A DNA stretch of 64,000 nt from Saccharothrix sp. ALI-22-I (GCF_001984175.1 NZ_MTQP01000065.1:1-64000); one strand, 5' to 3'. Positions 25,486-34,987 are shown, numbered from the stretch's first letter. Notes: generated by a model from the letters alone, not told the origin. Translations and numbers: made by a program.

Positions 25486-26772
25486 ATGCGACTCGACATC
25501 GCGAAGAAGGCCGTGGCAGTCGGACTCGGCCTCACCCTGCTCGCGGCTTGCGGCGGTGGCACCGAGCAGGCCGCCGACGGCCCGGTCGAACTGTCCTTCT
25601 GGGCCTGGGCGCCCAACATCGACAAGGTGGTCGACAAGTGGAACGCGAGCCACCCGGACACCAAGGTCGTGTTCAGCAAGCAGGCCCAGGGTGACGACCT
25701 GGTGACCAAGCTCCTGACCAGCGCGAAGGGCGGTAACCCGCCGGACCTGGCGCAGGTCGAGTACCAGGCGCTGCCGACCCTGGTCAGCAACGACGTGCTG
25801 GCCGACATCTCCGAGGGCGCGGCGTCGGCCAAGGACAAGTTCGCGCCGGGCATCTGGGACCAGGTGACGCTGGGCGGCAGCGGGGTCTACGCCGTGCCGC
25901 AGGACTCCGGCCCGATGATGTTCTACTACCGCGCCGACCTGTTCGAGCAGTACGGCCTGAAGGTCCCCACGACCTGGGACCAGTACGCGCAGACCGCCCG
26001 TGACCTGCGGGCCAAGGCGTCGGACAAGTTCCTCGGCACCTTCTCGTCCAACGACCCGGGCTGGTTCGCCGGTCTCGTCCAGCAGGCCGGCGGGTCGTGG
26101 TGGTCGGTCGAGGGCGACACGTGGACGGTCTCCGTCGACGACGCCGCCACCAAGAAGGTCGCGCAGTACTGGAGCGGCCTGATCGCCGAGGGCGCGGTCG
26201 ACAAGACCCCGATGTACACGCCGGAGTGGAACAAGGCGCTCAACGACGGCACCCAGATCGGCTGGCTCAGCGCGGTGTGGGCGCCGGGCGTGCTCCAGGG
26301 CAACGCGGAGAGCACGTTGGGCAAGTGGGCGATGGCCCCGATGCCGCAGTGGGACGCCTCCGCGCCGCGCACCGGCAACTGGGGTGGCTCCACCACCGCC
26401 GTGACCGCGGGTTCGAAGAAGCAGAAGGCGGCGACCGAGTTCGCGGTCTGGCTCAACACCGATCCCACCGCCGTCGAGGCCCTGGTGACGGAGAGCGCGA
26501 TCTACCCGGCGGCCATCTCGGCCCAGGAGGCGCAGGCCAAGCCGCCCGCGTTCTTCCCGAACCAACCGGACTTCTACACCCAGGCCGCGAAGATCGCCGC
26601 GACGTCCTCCGGCTTCACCTGGGGGCCGAACGTCAACGTCACCTACACCGCGTACAAGAACGCCATGGGTGAGGCCATCAGCGGCGGCGCGGACCTGGTG
26701 CCCGCGTTGACCAAGATGCAGACCGCGACCGTGGACGACATGAAGGCCAACGGCTTCACCGTCGGCGGCTGA
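25486..26772 (+). CDS. Sugar ABC transporter, substrate-binding lipoprotein
   Basis: The protein has 428 residues with a lipoprotein signal (GLGLTLLAACGGG, Cys22). The rest is a type I extracellular solute-binding protein (SBP_bac_1, cluster B): PVELSFWAWAPNIDKVVDKW, YAVPQDSGPMMFYYRADLFE and GNWGGSTTAVTAGSKKQKAA. It delivers an oligosaccharide to the two permeases encoded just downstream. The ATPase is not encoded here; such systems usually share a MsiK-type ATPase encoded elsewhere. The neighbouring GH42 enzyme suggests a beta-galactoside or galacto-oligosaccharide substrate. Confidence 0.9.
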   Translation: MRLDIAKKAVAVGLGLTLLAACGGGTEQAADGPVELSFWAWAPNIDKVVDKWNASHPDTKVVFSKQAQGDDLVTKLLTSAKGGNPPDLAQVEYQALPTLVSNDVLADISEGAASAKDKFAPGIWDQVTLGGSGVYAVPQDSGPMMFYYRADLFEQYGLKVPTTWDQYAQTARDLRAKASDKFLGTFSSNDPGWFAGLVQQAGGSWWSVEGDTWTVSVDDAATKKVAQYWSGLIAEGAVDKTPMYTPEWNKALNDGTQIGWLSAVWAPGVLQGNAESTLGKWAMAPMPQWDASAPRTGNWGGSTTAVTAGSKKQKAATEFAVWLNTDPTAVEALVTESAIYPAAISAQEAQAKPPAFFPNQPDFYTQAAKIAATSSGFTWGPNVNVTYTAYKNAMGEAISGGADLVPALTKMQTATVDDMKANGFTVGG

Positions 26773-26783
26773 GGAGAAGGCCC

Positions 26784-27713
26784 GTGACGTCGATGCGCGT
26801 GTCCGGGCGGGGTGGTGCGGCGCCGAAAGTGGCGCCGTACGCCTTCGTCGCCCCGGCGGTGGTGTTGTTCCTGCTGGTGTTCGCGCTGCCCATCGCCTAC
26901 ACCGTCTACCTGAGCCTGTTCCGCACCGAGGTCAAGGGGCTGGGGCTGGGGCTGGGCAACCGCACTGAGGTGTTCGTCGGCCTGGACAACTACTGGCGCG
27001 CGCTCACCGATTCCGAACTGGGCGCGGGCGCGTTGCGGGTGTTCGGCTACGGCGCGATCCTCGTGCCGACCATGCTGGGCCTGGCGCTGGTGTTCGCGTT
27101 GCTGCTGGACGAGGAACGGGTCCGAGCCCGCGGGTTCAGCCGGATCGCGATCTTCCTGCCGTACGCGATCCCCGGCGTGATCGCCTCGCTGCTGTGGGGG
27201 TTCCTGTACCTGCCGGGGACCAGCCCGTTCAACCAGATGTTGCGCGAGCTGTCGTTGCCCGAGGTGAACCTGCTGTCGCCGACCGGTATCTACTTCGCGT
27301 TGGCCAACATCGCGGTGTGGGGCGGGGTCGGCTACAACATGGTGGTCCTGTACACGGCGTTGCGGTCGATCCCGCGTGACCTCTACGAGGCGGCCCGGAT
27401 CGACGGCTGCACGCCGTTGCAGATCGCGTTGCGGATCAAGATCCCGTTGTTGGCGCCCGCGCTGGTGCTGACCTCGTTGTTCTCGATCATCGCGACGCTC
27501 CAGGTGTTCGCCGAGCCGACCACGCTGGCCCCGTTGACCAATTCGCTCTCGCTCACCTGGACCCCGTTGATGAAGGTCTACCAGGACGCCTTCGGCCGCG
27601 GCGACATCTACTCCGCCGCCGCGACGTCCGTGCTGATCGCCTTGGTGATGTTCGTGATCTCGTTCGGTCTGCTGCGGATTACGCGGTCGCGGGCGTTCGG
27701 GGGTGAGCGATGA
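26784..27713 (+). CDS. Sugar ABC transporter permease (MalF/UgpA type)
   Basis: The protein has 309 residues and six membrane helices. The EAA cytoplasmic loop appears as DLYEAARIDGCTPLQIALRI, then KIPLLAPALVLTSLF. The first helix is APAVVLFLLVFALPIAYTVY. The GTG start lies eleven bases after the binding-protein stop, with GAGGAGAAGG as ribosome-binding site. Its stop overlaps the start of the second permease (ATGA). Confidence 0.92.
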   Translation: MTSMRVSGRGGAAPKVAPYAFVAPAVVLFLLVFALPIAYTVYLSLFRTEVKGLGLGLGNRTEVFVGLDNYWRALTDSELGAGALRVFGYGAILVPTMLGLALVFALLLDEERVRARGFSRIAIFLPYAIPGVIASLLWGFLYLPGTSPFNQMLRELSLPEVNLLSPTGIYFALANIAVWGGVGYNMVVLYTALRSIPRDLYEAARIDGCTPLQIALRIKIPLLAPALVLTSLFSIIATLQVFAEPTTLAPLTNSLSLTWTPLMKVYQDAFGRGDIYSAAATSVLIALVMFVISFGLLRITRSRAFGGER

Positions 27714-28612
27714 GCGCGGTGCTGGTCGAGGACCGTGTCGTGACGCCGACGCCTTCGCGGTCGCCGCGCTTGCGTTCGATCGTGTCCGCGTTGGGCGCGC
27801 TGCCGACGTTCGTGTTGCTGCTGGGCGCGGCGTACTGCCTGTTCCCGGTGGCGTGGGTGCTGATCGCGGCGACGAAGAGCAGTGGCGAGCTGTTCTCCAC
27901 CTCGACTTTGTCGCTCGGCTCGTCGCTCCTGGCGAACCTCGGCGAGTTGAACGGGTACCGCGACGGCGTGTTCTGGCGGTGGATGGCGAACTCCGCGCTG
28001 TACGCGGGGGTGGGCGCGCTGCTGTCGGCCGTGTTGTCCGGCGTCACCGGGTACGCGCTGGCGAAGTACGCGTTCCGAGGACGGGCGCTGATCTTCAACG
28101 CCCTGATCGCGGGCGTGCTGGTGCCCGCCGTGGTGCTGGCCATCCCGCAGTACCTGCTGATGTCGAAGATCGGTCTCACCGACACCTACCTGTCGGTGCT
28201 GCTGCCGAGCGTGGTCAGCCCGTACGGGATCTACCTGGCCCGTATCTACGCGGCCGCGTCGGTGCCCGAGGACGTGGTCGAGGCGGCCCGCACGGACGGC
28301 GCGAGCGAGCTGCGCATCCTGACCTCGATCGCGCTGCCGATGATGGTCCCCGGGCTGGTCACGGTGTTCCTGTTCCAGTTCGTGTCGATCTGGAACAACT
28401 TCATGTTGCCGTACATAATGCTGGCCAACGACGGCATGTTCCCGGTCACCCTGGGCCTGTACACGATGCTCAAACAGGGCAACACCACGCCCGCGCTGTA
28501 CACGCTGGTCGTCACCGGCTCGCTGGTGTCGGTGCTGCCCTTGATCGCTCTGTTCCTGACTTTGCAGCGATACTGGCGCATCGACTTGCTCTCCGGAGCG
28601 GTGAAAGCATGA
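27710..28612 (+). CDS. Sugar ABC transporter permease (MalG/UgpE type)
   Basis: The protein has 300 residues and six helices, with the EAA loop VPEDVVEAARTDGASELRIL then TSIALPMMVPGLV. It contains the typical MalG ending (ALFLTLQRYWRIDLLSGAVK). It is coupled to the MalF-type gene by an ATGA overlap and followed seven bases later by the LacI gene. It pairs with the upstream permease to form the channel. Confidence 0.92.
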   Translation: MSAVLVEDRVVTPTPSRSPRLRSIVSALGALPTFVLLLGAAYCLFPVAWVLIAATKSSGELFSTSTLSLGSSLLANLGELNGYRDGVFWRWMANSALYAGVGALLSAVLSGVTGYALAKYAFRGRALIFNALIAGVLVPAVVLAIPQYLLMSKIGLTDTYLSVLLPSVVSPYGIYLARIYAAASVPEDVVEAARTDGASELRILTSIALPMMVPGLVTVFLFQFVSIWNNFMLPYIMLANDGMFPVTLGLYTMLKQGNTTPALYTLVVTGSLVSVLPLIALFLTLQRYWRIDLLSGAVKA

Positions 28613-28619
28613 GGGAGTC

Positions 28620-29639
28620 ATGAGCGTCGATCGCAGCAGGGCACGGCACCGGCCGACCATCCACGACGTGGCGGCGGCCGCCGGCGTGTCGCGGGGGACG
28701 GTGTCGCGCGCGCTGAACGGTGGGCACAACGTCAGCCCCGGTGCGTTGGAGGCGGTCCTGAAGGCCGTCCGGACCACCGGGTACGTGGCCAACTCGGCGG
28801 CACGCAACCTGGTCACGCAGCGGGCGCACTCGGTGGCGTTCGTGCTCGCCGAACCGCAGTCGCGGCTGTTCGAGGACCCGAACTTCAGCATCTTGCTGCA
28901 GGGCTGCACCCAGGAACTCGCCGAACTCGACGTGCCGGTGCTGCTCATGACCGCCGGCACCGAGGTGGAGCGCAAGCGCACCAGCCGGTTCATCGCGGCG
29001 GGGCACGTGGATGGCGTGCTGTTGGTGTCCTCGCACAAGGGCAACCCGTTGATCCACGACCTGTACGAGGCCGGCATCCCGGTGGTCGCGTGCGGCAAGC
29101 CGTTGGGGCACGAGGGTCGGGTCGCCTACGCGGCGGCGGACGACCGTGCCGGCGCGCGGATGATGGTCGAACACCTGCTGGCGCGCGGCCGGCGGCGGAT
29201 CGCCACCATCACGGGTCCGGTGGACACCCCCGGTGGGGTGGAACGGCTCGCCGGGTACCGGGACGTGCTGGGCGACGAGGCCACGCCGGACCTGATCGCA
29301 CACGGCGACTACAGCCGTGCGAGCGGTGAGGCGGCCATGGCCGAACTGCTGCGACGCGCGCCGGATCTGGACGCGGTGTTCGTCGCGTCGGACCTCATGG
29401 CGGCGGGGGCGCTCAACGCCCTGCACGACGCCGGCAGGCGGGTGCCCGAGGACGTGGCGGTAGGCGGTTTCGACGACTCCAGCATCGCCACCTCGACCAG
29501 GCCCGCGCTGACCACGGTGCGGCATCCGTTCCAACGCATCACCCGCGAGATGGTCCGGCTCCTGCTGGAACAGATCCAGGGCGAACCACCGGCGGCGGCG
29601 ATACTGCCTACGGAATTGGTCGTGCGTGCGTCGACCTGA
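28620..29639 (+). CDS. LacI-family repressor of the galactoside locus
   Basis: The protein has 339 residues. The N-terminal HTH reads TIHDVAAAAGVSRGTVSRAL with the hinge helix further on (SAARNLVTQRAHSVAFVLAE). A periplasmic-binding-protein-like effector domain follows, ending ALTTVRHPFQRITREMVRLL. It is the last gene of the transporter operon. It most probably binds the two GTGAACGTGCAC sites at 25334 and 25421, repressing both divergent units until a galactoside or its product is present. Confidence 0.92.
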   Translation: MSVDRSRARHRPTIHDVAAAAGVSRGTVSRALNGGHNVSPGALEAVLKAVRTTGYVANSAARNLVTQRAHSVAFVLAEPQSRLFEDPNFSILLQGCTQELAELDVPVLLMTAGTEVERKRTSRFIAAGHVDGVLLVSSHKGNPLIHDLYEAGIPVVACGKPLGHEGRVAYAAADDRAGARMMVEHLLARGRRRIATITGPVDTPGGVERLAGYRDVLGDEATPDLIAHGDYSRASGEAAMAELLRRAPDLDAVFVASDLMAAGALNALHDAGRRVPEDVAVGGFDDSSIATSTRPALTTVRHPFQRITREMVRLLLEQIQGEPPAAAILPTELVVRAST

Positions 29640-29642
29640 CGT

Positions 29643-29672
29643 CGCCGGGGCGGGAGTGGGGCCGCCCCGGCG
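29643..29672 (+). terminator. Terminator hairpin after lacI-type gene
   Basis: A perfect 11-bp stem (CGCCGGGGCGG and its complement) with an 8-base loop begins four bases after the stop codon of the repressor gene. Confidence 0.7.
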
Positions 29673-29682
29673 GACGTCGGGG

Positions 29683-29930
29683 TCAGATCGTGCCGGTCGC
29701 CCCGGCGCGGACGGTGGTCGTGGCGGCGATCAGTTCGTTGTCCACGGCCTGGTCGCCTCGCTCGTGTCCTGCTGGACGGTGAACGGCAGGGCCGTGATGG
29801 GCGTCGAGTTGTCGAAATCGTCGTTGGACGGCGGCTCCGCGTGCGCGACGCCGGTCAGCAGCACGCCCAGGACTGCGGTGACGGCGCCGATCGCGGCGAT
29901 CCGGGCGCACGCGGACGCGCGCCATCGCAA
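29683..29930 (-). pseudogene. Secreted NDDF-type protein reduced to its two ends
   Basis: From about 29930 leftward the frame encodes a signal peptide (RIAAIGAVTAVLGVLLTGVA) and the start of a mature protein (PPSNDDFDNSTPITALPFTV, then QQDTSEATR), a beginning common to actinomycete secreted proteins with repeated jelly-roll domains. After EATR the frame must shift to read DNELIAATTTVRAGATGTI and stop at 29683, a typical C-terminus of the same proteins. Everything between has been lost, leaving about 80 codons. The start codon is uncertain (a TTG at 29930). Confidence 0.55.
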
Positions 29931-30091
29931 GGACAGCGTCGTGTGAATCCCCGGTGGAACTCCCCGTCCACCTGGTGGTGGACGACCCTGTGACCTGTAC
30001 ATCGGCGGTTTCGGGCGCGAGGTGACCGATCAAGCGCGAATTGGGCCGTCCGGATCACCGGCGTTACCGCCGGTGCACCAGGTGTTTCCGG

Positions 30092-31333
30092 TCAGAGGCC
30101 GATCCGGGCTTCGAGCGCGCTGCGGCGGGCGGTGACGTCGTCCGGGTCGTTGCCGTAGACGAGCAGTTGCAGGGTGCTCAGCATGACCGGGTTGTCGGTG
30201 CGGGTGGTGTCGTGGCCGGAGGTGATCAGGACGCCGCCGGCGGTCAGTGCCGGGCGGAGGTGGGTCAGTAGGTCGGCCAGTGGGGCGGCGACGGTCAGTT
30301 TCACCGATTCGGCGTGGCCGTCCAGGGCGTCGGGGCGGACCGACTGGAGGGCCAGCAGCGGGATCGAGCCGCTGGTGATCCGGAAGTTCAGGTCGAGCAT
30401 GACCAGCTGACCGTCCCGGGTCTCGGCGCAGTCCAGGCTGCACAGGCCCCGGTAGCCGACGTCGGCGGCGCGTTGGGTGATCGCCAGGCACTCGGCGAGC
30501 AGGTCCGCCGGTGGCTGGTTGACCAGGCCGAACAGTCCGCCGACGTAGACGCCGATGGCGTCCACGCGTTGTTCGGTGACGGCGAGCAGCCGGGCCACGG
30601 CGTCCGGTCCGACGTAGAGCTGGATGCCCCAGTTGCGCACGAGGTGCAGGTACTCCTCGACCACGAACTCGCCGAGCACGTCGGTGAACGCCGGGAACTC
30701 GACCGGCTCGCCCGCCTGGTGCAGGTACACGTCGAGGCTGCCGCCGTGTGCGTCGTTCGTCGCGGCTTTGAGGACCCACGACTTCTCCGCCGGCGCCGCT
30801 TCGGCCAGGTCAACGCGCTGCACGACACTGCGCCGGGCGTGGAACCGCGGATCGACGAACGTGCTGATGCTGGCCTTGTTGTTCAGGTAGCCGACCAGCT
30901 GCGCGGTCTTGACCATGCGTTCGTCCGGGCACAGCGCGGTCGGCTGCGGGTACTCCATCGAGATCAGCAGGCCGTCGGCCATCACCTCGGTGACGCGGGC
31001 GGCGAACTCGGCCTCACTGCGGAACTCGCGCAGGTCGTGGCCGACCGGGAGGCCGCCGTCGCGCAGCTGGGCGAGCAGGGCCGGGTCGGTGCCGCCGGCG
31101 GAGCAGATCACCGGGGCGTCCCCGGCGACGGCGATGGGTCTGGCGGACAGCGCGTCACAGGTGTTGCGGTGCCGGCTCGTCGCGGCGCCCGGCGCCGGCC
31201 GCGCGCACACGGCGACACCGGGGCCGTACACGTCGGTGAGCGCGCGAGGTGCGCCGATGGACGGCGACAGCGGAGTGGAGATGCTGATGACGAGCTCCCG
31301 TGGGGTGAGTCGGGACGGCCACGCACTGCCCAC
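30092..31333 (-). CDS. ATP-grasp family protein (carboxylate-amine ligase type)
   Basis: The protein has 413 residues. A pre-ATP-grasp region (about 1-140) precedes an ATP-grasp core. Recognisable parts are the lysine strand KSWVLKAATNDAHGG, the adenine-binding strand GEFVVEEYLHLVRNWGIQLY, and the metal-ligand segment LVMLDLNFRITSGS, which corresponds to ExNxR in the fold. Such proteins join a carboxylate to an amine via an acyl phosphate. The substrate is not deducible, and no precursor peptide, peptide synthetase or transporter is adjacent. It stands alone: about 300 empty bases lie upstream (31334-31630) and a convergent pseudogene downstream. The GTG start has a poor ribosome-binding site. 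Confidence 0.65.
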   Translation of the reverse strand: MGSAWPSRLTPRELVISISTPLSPSIGAPRALTDVYGPGVAVCARPAPGAATSRHRNTCDALSARPIAVAGDAPVICSAGGTDPALLAQLRDGGLPVGHDLREFRSEAEFAARVTEVMADGLLISMEYPQPTALCPDERMVKTAQLVGYLNNKASISTFVDPRFHARRSVVQRVDLAEAAPAEKSWVLKAATNDAHGGSLDVYLHQAGEPVEFPAFTDVLGEFVVEEYLHLVRNWGIQLYVGPDAVARLLAVTEQRVDAIGVYVGGLFGLVNQPPADLLAECLAITQRAADVGYRGLCSLDCAETRDGQLVMLDLNFRITSGSIPLLALQSVRPDALDGHAESVKLTVAAPLADLLTHLRPALTAGGVLITSGHDTTRTDNPVMLSTLQLLVYGNDPDDVTARRSALEARIGL

Positions 31334-31630
31334 ACGGGTGGTGTGGGCGAAGCGCCGCGTTGGTGCGGGTGAGGCCGGAGAACGGTGAAGCCGTGCCGTG
31401 AGAGGCGGCGTCCACTGCGGGGCCCGGTCGGTGCTCGGGAGCCGGATTTGTGTCCCGTGGGCGAACAGCCCGGATCCGGGCCGTATGACATCAGAGTGTC
31501 ACGTCTTCGGCATCTCACCCAAATGGTCGGCTGTGAGGTGGGACGCGTGGGGATCGGGCTTGGCGATCGTTCGGTCACCGGGTACGGCGGCGAGGTGCCG
31601 TGTCGACCTCGCCGCCGTGCGCCGCCGGGG

Positions 31631-33085
31631 TCAGACGCGCGTGACCGGGGGGATCGGGCCGAAGGTCAGGCAGAGGCGGAGCGGGTGCTCGCCCCACGCG
31701 TTCATCGCGTACATGGAGAGCAGGCCGCCCGCTTCGATCGTCTCGCGGGTGGCCGGGCCGTTCAGCGACGCCATGCCGTTCCACATCGGGGTGCCGGCGG
31801 GCGGGGTGGGTTCGGTCTGGGCGATCGAGACCTGGCGGCCCTCGTGCTCCTGCACGGCCAGCATCACGTACGGCTCGGTGAGGTCGGCGACGTGCGTGCC
31901 CGGCTCCACCGTCACGCACTCGCCTCGTTGGGCTGCCGCGACGCTGACCCGGCCGATCCAGCGGAACGCCTCCAGCAACGTGTCCGTGGTCAGCGCTTCG
32001 TGCGCTTCCCGGCCGGTCACGCGCGTGAGCGTGGTCATGCCGCTGGCGATGCCGCCGTCCTCGGAGCGGTAGCGGTTGAGGAGCATGATCGTGGACGAGG
32101 ACTCGTCCAGGGCGACCAGGTCGCGGAACCGCTGGTCGGTCAGCGGGCTGCGGGCCAGTGCGCCCAGGGCGAGCTTTTCCAGCACCGCGTCCGGGTCGGT
32201 CATCCGCCAGAACGTGCACTCGTCGTTGATCCACAGCGGTAGGTAGCCGCCGACCGGGACGCCGGGGACGACCGTGGTCAGGGTCGAGCCGACCGCCGGG
32301 CCGGGTGGCACGGGAGGCGCGGACGGTTCCGGTGCGGACGGTTCCGGTGCCGAATGCGCGCCCGGTGCGGAGTCGGAGTCGGGGGCCTGTACAGGCACAG
32401 GTGCCGTGACGGGGGCCTGGGTCGGTGCCGAATGCGCGGCCGGGGCGGCGGAGTCGGGGGCCGGTGCGGGGCCTTGGGCCGGGTCGGGCGCCTGGCCGGC
32501 GGGCTGGAAGGGCGGGAGGGCGGCGAAACGCGGGTCGACGCGGGCGGTGCGGATGATGTGGTGGGCCCACGCCCGCACCCTGGACAGCGGGTGGTTGCCG
32601 AACTGCTGGTCGTACCGGGGGTCGTCACCGGCGTGGAACGGCAGGCGTCCTTCCACCTCCGGCGCGTACGGGTGCGGCATGACCCAGTTGTCGAAACCGA
32701 CCTGCGCCAGCAGCGTCGCCTCACGGACACCGGTCGTCCCCTGCTCCACCGCCTGGAGCTTCAGCACGGCGCTGCTCTGCGCACGCGGCACGGTGAAGGA
32801 ACCGAGGAACGCCTGGCCAGTCGGCTGGTTCGGGAGCGGCACCTTCACCACCTGGAACAACGCGGGCACGTCGCCGAGTCGCACGAGGTGCGCTTCGATC
32901 AGGCAGCCGATCTCGCCGGTGGTGACGGCCAGGTCGTGCCGCAGCTTCGGCATGTCGTCCAACGACGCGGGCAGGTCCGGCACCAGGTCGAAGTAGTTGA
33001 GCGTGACCTGGTCGCCGTTGCCGGGGTTGAACCAGGTGGTCTGGTCGTGTTGCTGGAAGCCGGTCGGGTCGAATGCGATAGGCAC
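31631..33085 (-). CDS. Conserved hypothetical two-domain protein
   Basis: The protein has 484 residues and no signal peptide or membrane helix. The N-terminal domain (about 1-170, IAFDPTGFQQHDQTTWFNPG; FFDLVPDLPASL-like strands) and C-terminal domain (about 265-484, PLWINDECTFWRMTDPDAVL; LNRYRSEDGGIASGMTTLTR) are joined by a 90-residue Pro/Ala-rich linker. Both look like compact cytosolic domains; I do not recognise either. It follows the response-regulator gene by 34 bases on the same strand, so it is probably the last gene of that operon. The GTG start is the first codon of the conserved region. Confidence 0.6.
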   Translation of the reverse strand: MPIAFDPTGFQQHDQTTWFNPGNGDQVTLNYFDLVPDLPASLDDMPKLRHDLAVTTGEIGCLIEAHLVRLGDVPALFQVVKVPLPNQPTGQAFLGSFTVPRAQSSAVLKLQAVEQGTTGVREATLLAQVGFDNWVMPHPYAPEVEGRLPFHAGDDPRYDQQFGNHPLSRVRAWAHHIIRTARVDPRFAALPPFQPAGQAPDPAQGPAPAPDSAAPAAHSAPTQAPVTAPVPVQAPDSDSAPGAHSAPEPSAPEPSAPPVPPGPAVGSTLTTVVPGVPVGGYLPLWINDECTFWRMTDPDAVLEKLALGALARSPLTDQRFRDLVALDESSSTIMLLNRYRSEDGGIASGMTTLTRVTGREAHEALTTDTLLEAFRWIGRVSVAAAQRGECVTVEPGTHVADLTEPYVMLAVQEHEGRQVSIAQTEPTPPAGTPMWNGMASLNGPATRETIEAGGLLSMYAMNAWGEHPLRLCLTFGPIPPVTRV

Positions 33086-33119
33086 CCGTTGACCCTATTG
33101 GGTGAAGCCGCCCGGCGTG

Positions 33120-33764
33120 TCATTGGTTCAAATAGGCGAGGACCGCTCGCACACGTCGGTGGCTGTTGTCCGCCGGCGGCAGGTCGAGTTTGGTCAGGAT
33201 GTTGCTGATGTGCTTCTCCACCGACGGCGGCGCCAGGACGAGTTCGGCGCAGATGGCGGAGTTGGACAGTCCCTGGGCCACCAGCCCGAGGACTTCGCGC
33301 TCACGTGCGGTCAGGGCGGCGACGCGCTGGTCGCGGGTGTTGCGGGCGAACAGCTGGCGGATCACCTCCGGGTCCATCGCGGTGCCGCCGGCGGCCACCC
33401 GTTCGAGGGCGTCCAGGAACTCGTCGAGCGCGGTCACGCGGTCCTTGAGCAGGTAGCCGATGGCGCCGTTGCCGTCGGCGAGGAGTTCGGTGGCGTACGT
33501 GCGCTCGACGTACTGGGACAGGATCAGGATCGGCGCCTTCGGGTCCTGCTCGCGCACCGACAGCGCGGCGCGCAGGCCCTCGTCCCGGAACCCCGGCGGC
33601 AGCCGGACGTCCACAATGGACACATCGGGTCGGTGTTCGAGCACGGCCCGTTCCAGGTCCGGCCCGTTGTCCACGGCCGCCACCACGGTGTGCCCGGTGT
33701 CGGTCAGCATCCGCACCAGACCGTCCCTGAGCAGCAGCAGGTCTTCGGCGATCACGATGCGCAT
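33120..33764 (-). CDS. NarL/LuxR-family response regulator
   Basis: The protein has 214 residues. The receiver domain contains the acidic pair in VIAEDLLLLRDG, the phospho-acceptor Asp in VSIVDVRLPPG, and the conserved Lys in GYLLKDRV. The C-terminal HTH reads LTAREREVLGLVAQGLSNSA, then EKHISNILTKLDL. Its start overlaps the end of the histidine kinase gene by 13 bases. It probably activates the ABC transporter genes upstream in the operon when phosphorylated by that kinase. Confidence 0.92.
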   Translation of the reverse strand: MRIVIAEDLLLLRDGLVRMLTDTGHTVVAAVDNGPDLERAVLEHRPDVSIVDVRLPPGFRDEGLRAALSVREQDPKAPILILSQYVERTYATELLADGNGAIGYLLKDRVTALDEFLDALERVAAGGTAMDPEVIRQLFARNTRDQRVAALTAREREVLGLVAQGLSNSAICAELVLAPPSVEKHISNILTKLDLPPADNSHRRVRAVLAYLNQ

Positions 33765-34987
33765 GGGAACTCCGCGAGAACGGTGGTGGGGCCACCGGGT
33801 GGACTGGTCACCTCCATCGTGCCGTCCAGGGCCTCGACGCGACGCCGCAACCCGTCCAAACCGGAGCCGGACGGGTCCGCGCCGCCCCGGCCGTCGTCCC
33901 GCACCACCAGCGTCAACAGCTCACCAGACCGGCGCAGCTGGATTGCGCACTCGTCCGCCTCGGCGTGCTTGACCGTGTTCGCCAACGCCTCCGCGACCAC
34001 GAAGTACGCCGCCGCCTGCACGGCGGGTGGCAGTTCGCCCAGCTCGGCGGCGTCCACCACGACGGTCAGCGGAGCGTCGCCCGCCAACGCCGTCAACGCG
34101 GCGGTCAGGCCCCGGTCGGTGAGGATCGGCGGGTAGATCCCGCGCACCAACCGCCGCAGCTCGGCCAGCGCGTCGTCCAGTTGCCGCCGCGCGGTGAGCA
34201 CGTCGGCGCGCGCCGGGTCGTCCAGCAGACCGGCGGCACGCATCTTGCGGTCGGCCAACGCCAGCGTCATGCCCGCCGCCACGATCCGCGCCTGCGCGCC
34301 GTCGTGCAGGTCGCGTTCGATCCGTTGCAGTTCGGCGGCCTGAGCGTCCACCACCCGCAGTCGGGTCGTCCGCAGCGTGCTGACCTGCTGCCGCAGCCGC
34401 GCTCGGGGCCCGGCCTCCAGCAACTGGGCCGCGATCGACGCCTGAAGCCTCGACACCTTGCCCACCAGCCACAACACCGGCCACAGCGCGGCGAGCCCCA
34501 ACGCGGTGAGCACGAACCGGCCGCCGGCGGTGTTGAACAGCCAGTCCGCCACCGGGTAGAGGCGGGGGTTCGGCACGGCCCACAGCCACACCGGCGCGAC
34601 GATCGTGCCCAGCTCCACCACCGCGACGATCACGCCCACCAGCCCGGTCGCCACCCCGACCGGAGCCGACAGCAGCAGCCACGCCAGGTCCCGCCACGTC
34701 GCCGGTTCACGGATCACCGCACGGCCGCGCGTCCACGGGTTCGTCCCGGTCACCGGCTCGTACGGGTCGCCGATCGCCCGACCCAGCGCCCACCCGGCGC
34801 GCAGCCGTTCCAGCCGGGCAATCCGCCTGCTCACCCACGTCACGGTCAGGAACACCGGCGGTCCGAGGTAGGTGAACGACAGCACGCCGGTGGCGAGCGT
34901 GGTGACCACCGCCCAGACGAAGGACGCGGGTCCGATCACCAGACCGGCCAGCAAGTGCGCCAGTCCTCTGGCCGCGCGCGGAAACAC
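33752..34987 (-). CDS. Sensor histidine kinase (DesK/NarX type)
   Basis: The protein has 411 residues. It has about four to six N-terminal membrane helices (VIGPASFVWAVVTTLATGVL; AWLLLSAPVGVATGLVGVIV), a HisKA_3 dimerisation region with the phospho-acceptor His in IERDLHDGAQARIVAAGMTL, and a HATPase domain (EALANTVKHAEADECAIQLR; VRDDGRGGADPSGSGLDGLR). The sensor part is a membrane domain without a large external loop. Its start is four bases after the permease stop. The ABC-kinase-regulator arrangement is that of peptide-antibiotic or envelope-stress sensing modules. Confidence 0.92.
   Translation of the reverse strand: MFPRAARGLAHLLAGLVIGPASFVWAVVTTLATGVLSFTYLGPPVFLTVTWVSRRIARLERLRAGWALGRAIGDPYEPVTGTNPWTRGRAVIREPATWRDLAWLLLSAPVGVATGLVGVIVAVVELGTIVAPVWLWAVPNPRLYPVADWLFNTAGGRFVLTALGLAALWPVLWLVGKVSRLQASIAAQLLEAGPRARLRQQVSTLRTTRLRVVDAQAAELQRIERDLHDGAQARIVAAGMTLALADRKMRAAGLLDDPARADVLTARRQLDDALAELRRLVRGIYPPILTDRGLTAALTALAGDAPLTVVVDAAELGELPPAVQAAAYFVVAEALANTVKHAEADECAIQLRRSGELLTLVVRDDGRGGADPSGSGLDGLRRRVEALDGTMEVTSPPGGPTTVLAEFPCAS

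Noticed and set aside
31155-31415. Small minus-strand frame overlapping the ATP-grasp start, considered as a graspetide precursor
   Set aside because: It has no leader/core pattern, no Thr/Glu/Asp/Lys-rich repeated core and no ribosome-binding site, and it overlaps the enzyme gene in another frame.
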